Positions 1 through 6,814 of a stretch of 7,339 nt of DNA are shown here, piece by piece. Within the stretch, counting starts at the first letter, position 1. Each line of letters opens with the position of its first letter. The position numbers were made by a program, and so were the translations under genes. Under the pieces are notes generated by a model. It searched no databases. It worked only from the letters and a program-made list of their open reading frames with translations, and was not told where the DNA came from. Origin of the DNA: Sporomusa sp. Lineage in GTDB: Bacteria > Bacillota_C > Negativicutes > Sporomusales > Sporomusaceae. The stretch spans positions 1 through 7,339 of the forward strand of contig JAQSXM010000164.1 in NCBI GenBank assembly GCA_029256645.1. The letters run 5' to 3'.

Positions 1-524
1 AGCTGATATTTGATGTCCAAATGATTTGTCGGTTCATCCAGCACGAGTATCTGAGGTTGCTGGGTCAGGGCTCTGGCTAAGATTACACGTTGCTTTTCGC
101 CACCGGACAGGGTAGCAAAGCGGCGGTACACATAGTTTTCCATACCGACCTTATGAATGGCAGCCAGGGCAATTTCATAGTCTTCTGCCTTATCTGCTCC
201 CAGAAAACCTTTATGAGGTGAGCGGCCGATAATGACCATTTCTAAGACACTAAGATCAAAGTTTAGATGATTAAACTGACCGACTACCGCCATCTTTTTG
301 GCCGAGTCTGTCAGTTTAACCTTCTTTAGGTCCATGCCGTCAAAAAGAATGGCACCACAGTCGGGTTTAATAACCCGGTAGATAGTGCGCAGCAGTGTCG
401 ATTTGCCGCTGCCGTTGGGACCGATAATTCCGATAAACTCACCATTTCTGGCATCAAGTGAAACCCCGCTGATGATGTTTTTATTATCTAAGGTTACACC
501 GATATTTTTTAGTGACAAATCCAT
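1..524 (-). CDS. FecE/FhuC-type ABC transporter ATP-binding protein (3' end cut by window edge)
   Basis: Cytoplasmic ATPase subunit of a probable iron-chelate (siderophore, heme or cobalamin) importer. The first 174 codons are present; the C-terminus lies beyond base 1. Visible motifs: Walker A GPNGSGKST at residues 35-43, Q-loop at Q83, the FecE/FhuC-typical stretch ending in GRSPHK (100-105), signature LSGGEKQR (139-146), Walker B ILVLDE (159-164) and D-loop NHLD (167-170). The H-loop is missing because of the cut. The start ATG at 524 is supported by AGGAGGG at 531-537 on the minus strand, six bases upstream. It lies 37 bases after the stop of the upstream exporter gene with no terminator between, so the two are probably one transcript from the Fur-controlled promoter near 2450. 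The family assignment is firm. The iron-type substrate is inferred from family and Fur context; cobalamin cannot be excluded. Partner permease and binding-protein genes are not visible. Confidence 0.9.
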   Translation of the reverse strand, partial: MDLSLKNIGVTLDNKNIISGVSLDARNGEFIGIIGPNGSGKSTLLRTIYRVIKPDCGAILFDGMDLKKVKLTDSAKKMAVVGQFNHLNFDLSVLEMVIIGRSPHKGFLGADKAEDYEIALAAIHKVGMENYVYRRFATLSGGEKQRVILARALTQQPQILVLDEPTNHLDIKYQ

Positions 525-561
525 TGCTATCCCTCCTGGTTGCGGGCGAAGCCCAATAAAA

Positions 562-2289
562 TTAAGATATTTGTGAGGCACACAAGCGGGCGTAAAGTCC
601 GTTGGCTGCCAGTAATTCGTCATGACATCCCTGTTCTACAATCCGGGCATTATCCAAAACAATGATCTTGTCTGCCCGGCGAACTGTTGACAGACGATGG
701 GCGATAACTACCAAAGTACGGTTTCCGGCCAAATGCTGAATTGCCTGTTGAATCCTTGTTTCCGCTTCCAGGTCGACTGAGGCAGTTGCTTCGTCCAGGA
801 TGAGGATTGGTGTGTCACGGAGCAACGCCCTGGCAATAGCCAGGCGTTGTTTTTGTCCGCCGGACAAAAGCACGCCACGTTCGCCAATCAGTGTATCGTA
901 GCCTTTAGGAAGCGATATAATAAAATCGTGAATATATGCTTGTTTTGCGGCCCAAACAATCTCATCCCGGGTTGCCGCTTGTTTGCCATAGGCAATATTC
1001 TCGGCGATCGAATCGTTAAAGAGGAAAACATCCTGTGGCACAACACTTATCTGATCACGCAGCGAGGCAAGTGAGATATTGCGTAAATCTGTCCCGTCTA
1101 AGGTAACCTTACCTGCTTCCGGGTCGTAGAACCGGGTAATCAGCGCCGCCATGGTCGTTTTACCTACGCCTGTCGGGCCAACAAGGGCCACCATATTTCC
1201 TGCAGGTATATCAAAGGTAACATTATCTAATACCGGTGAATGCTGATCATAACAAAAGGTTACATTATGAAAGGCAAGATCGCCTGTTGTTGTTGCAAGT
1301 TTAACTGCATCCGGCTTATCCTGGATGTCAGGCTCTGCGTCCAGCAGGGCAAATACACGTTTTGCGCCAACTGCAGCCTGCAGAAGACTGTCGACCGAGG
1401 CAACCAGGTTGGCGATCGGGGCATAAAAGAGGCTAAGGTACAGTAAGAAACGTACGATATCGCCAATACTCAGGAGACCGTCCAAAGCCATAATGCCGCC
1501 GAAACCAACAACAATAACCGTTCCTATGGATAAAATACTTTCTACTGTCGGATGATAAAGTCCCCCTAACCAGACGACTCTCATAACGGCATCCCGCCAT
1601 TGATATGTTTGGTTGCTAAACATCCGGGAAGCACAGGCTTGCCTGCCAAATAGCTGGATTTCTTTTAAACCGGAGAGGTTATCCTGCAATACCGCGTTCA
1701 TATCTCCTAACCGGGCCTGGTGATCGCTATAGGCAGGATAAATTCTTCTGGTGTAATAGAGACTGAAAACTACCATCAAGGGAACAGGCACAAAGGTTAA
1801 TAACGCCAGCCAGGGATTAATGAGCAACAGGAGTAGGGCGACCCCGAGGACAATCAGGACACTGCTCAGGATATTGGGAATAGCATGAGCAATGAGCAGT
1901 TCGAACTGGGCAGTGTCATTCAGCACCTGACTCATGATCTGGCCTGTTTGTTTATCACTGTAAAAGCGCAGTGACAGCGTTTGCAGATGGTTATATACTT
2001 TAACCCGCATTTCCGCAACAATATTCCAGGCGGCGTAATGAGCCCAATAATCACTGGCCAGGCGAAAAACGGCCCTGATCAGATACGTCCCTGACAGCAG
2101 ATAGGCAAGGTGGCGGACGGTAGAAATATCAGTCTTACTGAAATTGCCTGTCAACAGATCAATAAGCTGGCTAATCAAACTGGGACCGATTAGGTTTATG
2201 GCTGTATAGCCGACAATGCCGGCAACTGCACCGGTAAGCTGCCAATAGTATTTTTTTGCTTCATAAAGTAGTCGTATAATATATTCCAT
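562..2289 (-). CDS. ABC exporter-fold half-transporter (fused membrane domain and ATPase)
   Basis: A 575-residue half-transporter of the MsbA/MdlB type that should work as a dimer in the cytoplasmic membrane. Residues 1-300 form a six-helix membrane domain (hydrophobic stretches near 16-38, 58-78, 131-150, 153-178, 243-268 and 275-297). Residues 330-575 form the nucleotide-binding domain: A-loop Y347, Walker A GPTGVGKTT (371-379), Q-loop Q419, signature LSGGQ (475-479), Walker B ILILDE (495-500) with catalytic E500, D-loop SVD (504-506) and H-loop H531. All catalytic residues are intact, so a homodimer is possible. Length is normal for the family. The ATG at 2289 has a GGGAG ribosome site about eight bases upstream. 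It is the first gene after a Fur-box promoter and precedes a FecE-type ATPase. Siderophore or metal-chelate export is therefore plausible. So is import, since YbtPQ and IrtAB are exporter-fold siderophore importers. The substrate cannot be read from sequence. Confidence 0.93.
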   Translation of the reverse strand: MEYIIRLLYEAKKYYWQLTGAVAGIVGYTAINLIGPSLISQLIDLLTGNFSKTDISTVRHLAYLLSGTYLIRAVFRLASDYWAHYAAWNIVAEMRVKVYNHLQTLSLRFYSDKQTGQIMSQVLNDTAQFELLIAHAIPNILSSVLIVLGVALLLLLINPWLALLTFVPVPLMVVFSLYYTRRIYPAYSDHQARLGDMNAVLQDNLSGLKEIQLFGRQACASRMFSNQTYQWRDAVMRVVWLGGLYHPTVESILSIGTVIVVGFGGIMALDGLLSIGDIVRFLLYLSLFYAPIANLVASVDSLLQAAVGAKRVFALLDAEPDIQDKPDAVKLATTTGDLAFHNVTFCYDQHSPVLDNVTFDIPAGNMVALVGPTGVGKTTMAALITRFYDPEAGKVTLDGTDLRNISLASLRDQISVVPQDVFLFNDSIAENIAYGKQAATRDEIVWAAKQAYIHDFIISLPKGYDTLIGERGVLLSGGQKQRLAIARALLRDTPILILDEATASVDLEAETRIQQAIQHLAGNRTLVVIAHRLSTVRRADKIIVLDNARIVEQGCHDELLAANGLYARLCASQIS

Positions 2290-2382
2290 AAAATGTCTCT
2301 CCCTTTGCGTTTGAGGCTATGACGGCAATTACCTAGTTAATATGTAGTGAGTTTGCGAGATATCCTGGTTTTTAATTTCATG

Positions 2383-2398
2383 ACTGACAACAGTCAGT
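2383..2398. repeat. Short inverted repeat in the exporter leader
   Basis: ACTGAC and GTCAGT form a perfect 6-bp dyad around AACA. It lies inside the roughly 145-base untranslated leader expected for the exporter transcript. It has no T-tract, so it is not a terminator. It could be a protein-binding dyad, a small RNA hairpin, or chance. Confidence 0.35.
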
Positions 2399-2420
2399 AA
2401 GAGAAAATGATCCTGTCTAG

Positions 2421-2435
2421 TGAAAATAATTATCA
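2421..2435. promoter_or_regulatory. Fur box (iron-responsive operator)
   Basis: TGAAAATAATTATCA matches the 7-1-7 Fur consensus TGATAATNATTATCA at 13 of 14 defined positions. It begins five bases downstream of the TATAAT box of the minus-strand promoter and so covers the expected transcription start. Iron-loaded Fur bound here would block RNA polymerase. This predicts that the exporter and FecE-type genes are repressed in high iron. The plus-strand lipoprotein start is about 115 bases away on the other side, so control of that gene is less certain. Confidence 0.85.
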
Positions 2436-2440
2436 ATAAG

Positions 2441-2469
2441 ATTATAACCGTACTTCCAAATTTGGTCAA
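2441..2469 (-). promoter_or_regulatory. Sigma-A promoter of the exporter/FecE operon
   Basis: On the minus strand, TTGACC (2464-2469) is followed by a 17-bp spacer and a perfect TATAAT (2441-2446). This is a near-consensus vegetative promoter, with one mismatch in the -35 box. The expected start is near 2434, inside the Fur box, leaving a leader of about 145 bases before the exporter ATG at 2289. Confidence 0.85.
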
Positions 2470-2550
2470 TACTTAAATATAACTGGCGTTACTTTTTTCA
2501 CTGGTAAGGCGTTTAATTCTATATAGATCTACGTAGAAAAGGGGATTACA

Positions 2551-3486
2551 ATGACTAATTTTAAAAATATAGCATTTGCCGGTGTTGTTTTGTTGGTGCT
2601 GCTAAGTTTCTTTAGTGGCTGTGTCAATGGACCTAAGCCATTGAATGAGCAGGCACAGCAAACTCCGGCAGAGAATGGAGCAAGCCGGGAGAACGCTATT
2701 ATGAGTGAGTTTGACAAGCTAATCCAAAGAAATAATGTCAGGGCGGAGGAAATCAGTAAGTTTATCAATGAGAATATGGCTGCTGTTTCTCCACAAAACC
2801 TATCAGTTATGCTTATCGCTCTTGAGAAAAATCAGCAGCGGAACCTCCTTAAACTGCAGGATAAATTTGCTGATGAGGATGTTATCCAGAAAACTCTGGC
2901 AGAGGATTACCAGGGAGAACTAACAGACAGTTATCTAAATGAGATACAGAATAAAACGGTAAGAGACTTGCTAATTACAACCAAAAATAACGGGTATAAA
3001 ATTGAAACCGCAGAAGGGTTCTATTTCCCGGTGATTGACTATTCATTATATAAGAAGTACCGGCAAAATGTGACGCCGGACATGACCGCTTATATTGACA
3101 TTATGGCAATAGAATCTGCTAAAACGCCAATAAAAGATGCCGCTCTTGTGATTGGATGGCAAGAGGTTCTGCAGCGGGCCAAAATTCAGGAGCAATTTAT
3201 CAAAGAATATGGCAGCTCTGCTAAAAGCGAAGATGTGAAGCTGTTGCTCAAGCGCTATCTCGTCTTTTCACTATACGGAGCGAACAATACGCCACTATTC
3301 AGTTATGAGAACAAGCAAATGGTGCCTGTAGCTAAAAAGGCATATCTTGAGGCTGCCTTTGACGCCAATAACGGTAGTTTCTCTAAGCTGATGAATGATT
3401 ACCTTACCATTCTAAAGAAAAATGAGTATAAATTAACCAAAGAGGTCGATGAATTCAGAAAAAAGGCCGAAGCTGAGTTCCAATAG
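2551..3486 (+). CDS. Predicted lipoprotein of unknown function
   Basis: A 311-residue protein with a type II (lipoprotein) signal peptide: K5 at the N-terminus, a hydrophobic core at residues 7-21 and a lipobox-like FSGC ending at C24. The -3 Phe is atypical, so lipidation is likely but not certain. A polar Gln/Pro/Asn-rich linker (25-45) follows. The rest is mostly charged and helical-looking, with a Lys/Glu-rich amphipathic C-terminus (290-311) that may form a coiled coil. I recognise no domain or catalytic motif. The start ATG is set by AAGGGG at 2539-2544, six bases upstream. The gene stands alone between the divergent iron operon and a strong terminator. A link to iron uptake is only suggested by the shared divergent intergenic region. 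The protein would sit on the outer face of the membrane, or in the periplasm in a diderm Firmicute. Confidence 0.8.
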   Translation: MTNFKNIAFAGVVLLVLLSFFSGCVNGPKPLNEQAQQTPAENGASRENAIMSEFDKLIQRNNVRAEEISKFINENMAAVSPQNLSVMLIALEKNQQRNLLKLQDKFADEDVIQKTLAEDYQGELTDSYLNEIQNKTVRDLLITTKNNGYKIETAEGFYFPVIDYSLYKKYRQNVTPDMTAYIDIMAIESAKTPIKDAALVIGWQEVLQRAKIQEQFIKEYGSSAKSEDVKLLLKRYLVFSLYGANNTPLFSYENKQMVPVAKKAYLEAAFDANNGSFSKLMNDYLTILKKNEYKLTKEVDEFRKKAEAEFQ

Positions 3487-3494
3487 CTATTATG

Positions 3495-3532
3495 AAATGC
3501 CTGAATCTAAGTTTGCTAGATTCAGGCATTTT
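3495..3532 (+). terminator. Rho-independent terminator after the lipoprotein gene
   Basis: A perfect 15-bp stem, AAATGCCTGAATCTA (3495-3509) with TAGATTCAGGCATTT (3517-3531), encloses a 7-base loop and ends in TTTT. It starts nine bases after the lipoprotein stop. The U-tract is short and partly inside the stem, but the hairpin is long and stable. It separates the lipoprotein from the downstream activator gene, which must therefore have its own promoter within 3533-3637. I found no convincing -35/-10 pair there. Confidence 0.85.
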
Positions 3533-3637
3533 CGTGCGTGAAGAATAAGATTCATAAAAAAATATGCAGGTAAATGTCGGATAATATCGAAAACTGAAAA
3601 TAAGAGTAACTTATTTAAGAAGATGGGAGGAATGTGA

Positions 3638-5053
3638 ATGGCCCCAGGCAGCGAAGATTCTAAAAAAATACCCAGTGAATTAGATTCAAGTAAAGAGCTG
3701 CTTAAAGAATTAGAGACAATTATTGGATCTTCCTATGACGGAATGTTTATTACCGATGGCAATGGTATTGTTTTGCGGCTAAATGATGCCTATGAGCGGA
3801 TTACAGGGATAAAAGCCAGCGAGATTATGGGTAAAAACATGAAGTATTTGGTGGCAGAAGGTTATTTTGATGAGTCGGTCACCCTGCATGTCATTGAAAA
3901 ACGTAAAACAATTACTATTAATCAAACAGTAAAAAAAGATCGTAAGATATTAGTTACAGGTACACCATTATTTGATGAGCAAGGCAAATTGTTTCGGGTT
4001 GTGACAAATGTCCGTGACATTACGGAATTAGTGAAATTACAAAATCAACTTATTAAAACGAAAGAACAAACCCTGAAATACAAAACAGAATTATCGCATT
4101 TGCGCGCAATGCACATTCAAAATCACGAAATGATTACCAGAAGCTCTAAAATGGCAAGGGTGATTGAGCTGTCAACGAAAATTGCCGATGTAGACTCTAA
4201 TGTATTGATTACCGGGGAGTCTGGCACAGGCAAAGAATTAATTGCCAAACTAATTCATAGACACGGCAAAACCACTGCAAGACCGTTTATTAAAATAAAT
4301 TGTGCCGCCATTCCGGAGCAGTTATTGGAGTCAGAATTGTTTGGTTACGAGGGCGGGGCTTTTACCGGTGCTAAAAAGGAGGGTAAGCCCGGCTTGTTTG
4401 AACTGGCTCATAACGGTACCTTGTTTCTTGATGAGGTGGGTGACTTACCGCTCTTATTGCAGGTAAAATTATTGCGGGCGATCCAGGAGAAAGAGATTAT
4501 GCGAGTCGGTGGTACCCGGGCAATTACTATCAACACGCGCATCATTGCGGCAACCCACCGGGATATTGCCAAGATGGTTCAGAACGGGACTTTTCGGGAG
4601 GATTTGTATTACCGGCTGATGGTAGTGCCCATTAATCTGCCGCCGTTGCGGGAAAGGAAAGAGGATATCCCTCTGCTTACCATGCACTTTATTGACAAGT
4701 TCAATAAGCATTTTAGCTATAACAAGCGAATTTTACCTGAGGTAATCGACAAGCTGGTGGAATACTCCTGGCCGGGAAATGTACGTGAACTGGAAAATGT
4801 GATTGAGCGGATGGTGGTGACAGCCCCTGGCGAAGAGCTTACCGTCAATCTTGTTCCGGAAACCATCTGGAGCAAGAACTTTCTACCGAAAAAAGGAACA
4901 AAACTTAAAGAGGCTGTTGAGCAAACCGAAACATACCTTCTTAAAGAATGTTATCAAGAATGCCGGTCCTGGCAAAAGGTGGCCGAAATACTGGGCATTG
5001 ACAGAACAACCGTATTTCGCAAGGTAGTCAGATATGGCCTGGAAATAAAATAA
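3638..5053 (+). CDS. Sigma-54-dependent transcriptional activator (PAS - AAA+ - Fis-type HTH)
   Basis: A 471-residue bacterial enhancer-binding protein that uses ATP hydrolysis to open sigma-54 RNA polymerase complexes. Residues about 22-130 form a PAS sensor domain with the typical ending VRDITEL, followed by a short coiled-coil-like linker (130-160). The AAA+ domain (about 164-395) has Walker A GESGTGKE (193-200), the sigma-54 contact loop GAFTGA (240-245), Walker B TLFLDE (261-266), a putative arginine-finger region around R320-R326 and the WPGNVREL block (378-385). A Fis/TyrR-type helix-turn-helix occupies about 444-468. There is no phospho-receiver domain, so the input is probably a small ligand at the PAS domain rather than a kinase. 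The ATG at 3638 is set by GGGAGG at 3625-3630. The next genes carry a sigma-54 promoter and paired dyad sites, which makes this the likely local activator. The effector is unknown; a C4 hydroxy acid or its CoA ester fits the context. Confidence 0.95.
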   Translation: MAPGSEDSKKIPSELDSSKELLKELETIIGSSYDGMFITDGNGIVLRLNDAYERITGIKASEIMGKNMKYLVAEGYFDESVTLHVIEKRKTITINQTVKKDRKILVTGTPLFDEQGKLFRVVTNVRDITELVKLQNQLIKTKEQTLKYKTELSHLRAMHIQNHEMITRSSKMARVIELSTKIADVDSNVLITGESGTGKELIAKLIHRHGKTTARPFIKINCAAIPEQLLESELFGYEGGAFTGAKKEGKPGLFELAHNGTLFLDEVGDLPLLLQVKLLRAIQEKEIMRVGGTRAITINTRIIAATHRDIAKMVQNGTFREDLYYRLMVVPINLPPLRERKEDIPLLTMHFIDKFNKHFSYNKRILPEVIDKLVEYSWPGNVRELENVIERMVVTAPGEELTVNLVPETIWSKNFLPKKGTKLKEAVEQTETYLLKECYQECRSWQKVAEILGIDRTTVFRKVVRYGLEIK

Positions 5054-5071
5054 TGTTGCAAAAATGCAATA
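5054..5071 (+). promoter_or_regulatory. Candidate upstream activating site 1 for the sigma-54 activator
   Basis: TGTTGCAAAAATGCAATA contains the dyad TTGCA-N4-TGCAA (5056-5069). It is repeated with 15 of 18 identical bases at 5130-5147, the three differences lying in the centre. It starts directly after the activator's stop codon. Its centre is about 178 bases upstream of the predicted sigma-54 start, within the usual enhancer range. Binding by the activator is inferred. Confidence 0.7.
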
Positions 5072-5091
5072 GATGCACTGATGCACAAAGC

Positions 5092-5130
5092 AGCCTGTTA
5101 AAGGAATCAAAGACATTAGCAGGCTTTTTT
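5092..5130 (+). terminator. Rho-independent terminator of the activator gene
   Basis: AGCCTGTTA (5092-5100) pairs with TAGCAGGCT (5117-5125), with one G-U wobble. An extra A-T pair extends the stem inward to 10 bp with a 14-base loop. A run of six T (5125-5130) follows. It lies about 40 bases after the activator stop, between the two candidate enhancer sites, and isolates the activator transcript from the permease/abfD transcript. Confidence 0.8.
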
Positions 5131-5147
5131 GTTGCAATTTTGCAATA
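5130..5147 (+). promoter_or_regulatory. Candidate upstream activating site 2 for the sigma-54 activator
   Basis: TGTTGCAATTTTGCAATA has the same TTGCA-N4-TGCAA dyad (5132-5145) as the site 76 bases upstream. It touches the end of the terminator T-tract. Its centre is about 102 bases upstream of the predicted sigma-54 start. Two near-identical dyads at this distance from a -24/-12 promoter are the classic layout for cooperative binding of an enhancer-binding protein. Confidence 0.7.
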
Positions 5148-5151
5148 CTCT

Positions 5152-5180
5152 TTGAAAGTGTCGCAACAGTCACATATATA
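5152..5180 (+). promoter_or_regulatory. Possible secondary sigma-A-like promoter
   Basis: TTGAAA (5152-5157), a 17-bp spacer and TATATA (5175-5180) resemble a vegetative promoter, with one mismatch at -35 and two at -10. It lies between the second enhancer-like dyad and the sigma-54 promoter. It could give basal expression of the permease/abfD genes, or be chance in AT-rich DNA. Confidence 0.35.
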
Positions 5181-5214
5181 GGAAAAATAGGAATAATGCT
5201 GCTTTTCGGACTTA

Positions 5215-5230
5215 TGGCATGATTTATGCA
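5215..5230 (+). promoter_or_regulatory. Sigma-54 (-24/-12) promoter for the permease-abfD operon
   Basis: TGGCATGATTTATGCA matches the sigma-54 consensus TGGCACG-N4-TTGCA with two mismatches. The invariant GG (5216-5217) and GC (5228-5229) are separated by exactly 10 bases as required. Transcription should start near 5241, giving a leader of about 115 bases. The gene just upstream encodes an activator with an intact GAFTGA loop, which strongly supports the call. Confidence 0.85.
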
Positions 5231-5355
5231 GTATAAGTGAGTGCTGGTATAAAAGCTCAATCCATTATAAAGGGGGAGACGAATAAGGATCGCAAGAGGT
5301 GCTAACACATCAAATATGCTGATTTTTCTCTGTAAATTTTTTAAGGAGGTAAGCT

Positions 5356-6768
5356 ATGAGCTGGTTAGGTCCAACATACAAACGAAAATTTGGTGAGGTT
5401 CAGCCTTATATTCCGCTCGGCCCGTTTCAATTAAGACTGCCATTCATTCATTACCGGTTTGAGGTGCCTGATTTTATCCAGGGTCTGCTCATGTGCGCCG
5501 TATGCCTGGGTATTATTCCGGTATTGCAAGAGTACCTGGGCATGCCATTTGAGGTCGCTATTACTGTTGTTATTCTAAATGGATTTTTCTATCTGTGGCA
5601 TGCCCATCTCGGTGATCCGGTTATCCCGGGGTGGATTACACCGGCCGTCCCCCTTTTATTGCTATGGCTCAAGACCTTCCCGGAGGGCGTTAGCAGGATG
5701 CATGCACTGATCGCCTTCGAAATGGAATTAGGTATTTTCGCCTTGTTATTGGGGGCAACCGGGTTAGCCAAGAAATTTGTCGATATTGTGCCAGATGCGC
5801 TCAAGTCAGGCATTCTGATCGGTGCCGGTGTAGCGGCTGTCAGGCTGGTTTTTGAAAAAGGCGGCCGGTTTGATTCATATCCCTGGACAATTACAATCGC
5901 AATCGGGTTTGCTTTCTATATCCTGTTTTCCAATCATTTTAAGACACTGCGGAACAAACATATATTTTTCAAATATCTTTCCGATTTAGGGTTGATGCCG
6001 TCGCTGGTGCTGGCCATCATTATCGCACCGCTGCTGGGCGAGCTGCCCTGGCCGACCATCACCTGGGGCATTACTGTACCGCAATTTTACACGCTTTTTA
6101 CTGAGTGGACACCTTTTGCCGCCAATATCGGCTGGCCTCCGCTCAGCCTGTTCTTAGATGCATTTCCGCTGGTGGCAGCCACCTATGTTGTCTTGTTTGG
6201 TGAGCTGATTCAGGCTGAAGCCCTGATTGACGAAGCCAGGGAGTTTCGTCATGGGGATGAAAATGTACATTACGATGCTAACCGCAATAACATTATCTGT
6301 GGTATCCGCAATATCAGCATGTCCATGCTGGGTCCGGACCTGTCGATGTGTGGTCCGCTGTGGGCGGCAATGCAAGTAGTAACCTGTGAGCGGTACAAAC
6401 ATGGCCGTGAGGCTATGGATAGTTTGTTCGGCGGGGTAGCCTCGTTCCGGCTGGGGACATTTACAAGTTATTTCCTGATGCCGATTGTTACCCTGGTTAA
6501 GCCGATTTTGCCGATTTCCCTGTCATTGACCATGTTGGTTCAAGGGTATGTGGCTATCCGGGTTGGGGTTCTGAAAGCCCGTACATTCAATGATCTGGGT
6601 GTTGCCGGTATTGTCGGCTCAGTACTCATTTCCCGCGGTGCCGCTTACGCTTTTGGCGTAGGGGTTGTACTCTGCCTGTTGATTTATGGTAAGGACTTTA
6701 TTCGTGACTGGTCTACCTATGATACAACCAAAGACCCGGTGTTTAACAACCGAAGTGGTCCGGAATAG
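5356..6768 (+). CDS. Putative transporter with UraA/NCS2-like (7+7 helix) fold, substrate unknown
   Basis: A 470-residue polytopic membrane protein with about 12-13 hydrophobic segments from residue 39 to 446 and a polar cytoplasmic N-terminus. By eye the layout fits the nucleobase/ascorbate (NCS2) and SulP fold: a Pro/Gly-rich segment with PVIPGWITPAVP (88-99) at the usual TM3 site, the IVPDALKSGILIGAG block (144-158) like NCS2 TM5, an acidic residue E283 in GELIQAEA (282-289) at the usual TM8 binding position, then a polar loop with NRNN (309-312) and a GP-rich TM10-like region. The match is remote, so the substrate is not predictable and a nucleobase is not assumed. The start ATG has a perfect AAGGAGGT five bases upstream. 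It is the first gene behind the sigma-54 promoter, and abfD follows 46 bases later without a terminator. Uptake or export of 4-hydroxybutyrate, crotonate or a related C4 acid is inferred from context only. Confidence 0.75.
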   Translation: MSWLGPTYKRKFGEVQPYIPLGPFQLRLPFIHYRFEVPDFIQGLLMCAVCLGIIPVLQEYLGMPFEVAITVVILNGFFYLWHAHLGDPVIPGWITPAVPLLLLWLKTFPEGVSRMHALIAFEMELGIFALLLGATGLAKKFVDIVPDALKSGILIGAGVAAVRLVFEKGGRFDSYPWTITIAIGFAFYILFSNHFKTLRNKHIFFKYLSDLGLMPSLVLAIIIAPLLGELPWPTITWGITVPQFYTLFTEWTPFAANIGWPPLSLFLDAFPLVAATYVVLFGELIQAEALIDEAREFRHGDENVHYDANRNNIICGIRNISMSMLGPDLSMCGPLWAAMQVVTCERYKHGREAMDSLFGGVASFRLGTFTSYFLMPIVTLVKPILPISLSLTMLVQGYVAIRVGVLKARTFNDLGVAGIVGSVLISRGAAYAFGVGVVLCLLIYGKDFIRDWSTYDTTKDPVFNNRSGPE

Positions 6769-6814
6769 GGTATTAAGATTTTAGAAAAACAGATATTTTA
6801 GGAGGGGTTTAACA

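Noticed and set aside
385..576. Plus-strand open frame of 63 codons
   Set aside because: It is antisense to the FecE-type ATPase, whose motifs are clear on the minus strand, and has no ribosome site of its own.
2488..2525. Possible plus-strand promoter for the lipoprotein (GTTACT with TTTAAT at 2512-2517, or TTTTCA with TATATA at 2520-2525)
   Set aside because: The -35 candidates are poor and spacings are off or ambiguous in AT-rich DNA. A promoter must lie in this region, but I cannot choose one.
2524..2536. Overlapping small palindromes TAGATCTA and CTACGTAG before the lipoprotein gene
   Set aside because: Eight-base palindromes of this kind occur often by chance, and there is no second copy nearby.
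3533..3637. Search for a sigma-A promoter of the activator gene (GATAAT at 3580-3585)
   Set aside because: No acceptable -35 element at 16-18 bases upstream.
5073..5086. Direct repeat ATGCAC-TG-ATGCAC next to the first dyad
   Set aside because: The six-base units are short and not repeated near the second dyad, so there is no support for a separate site.
4883..5308. Minus-strand open frame of 141 codons over the activator 3' end and the control region
   Set aside because: It runs antisense to the helix-turn-helix coding region and through the terminator, both dyads and the sigma-54 promoter; its protein has no recognisable domain.
5316..5396. Short frame from ATG 5316 overlapping the permease start, as a possible leader peptide
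   Set aside because: About 26 codons in a different frame, with no ribosome site at proper distance; it reads through the permease's own ribosome site.
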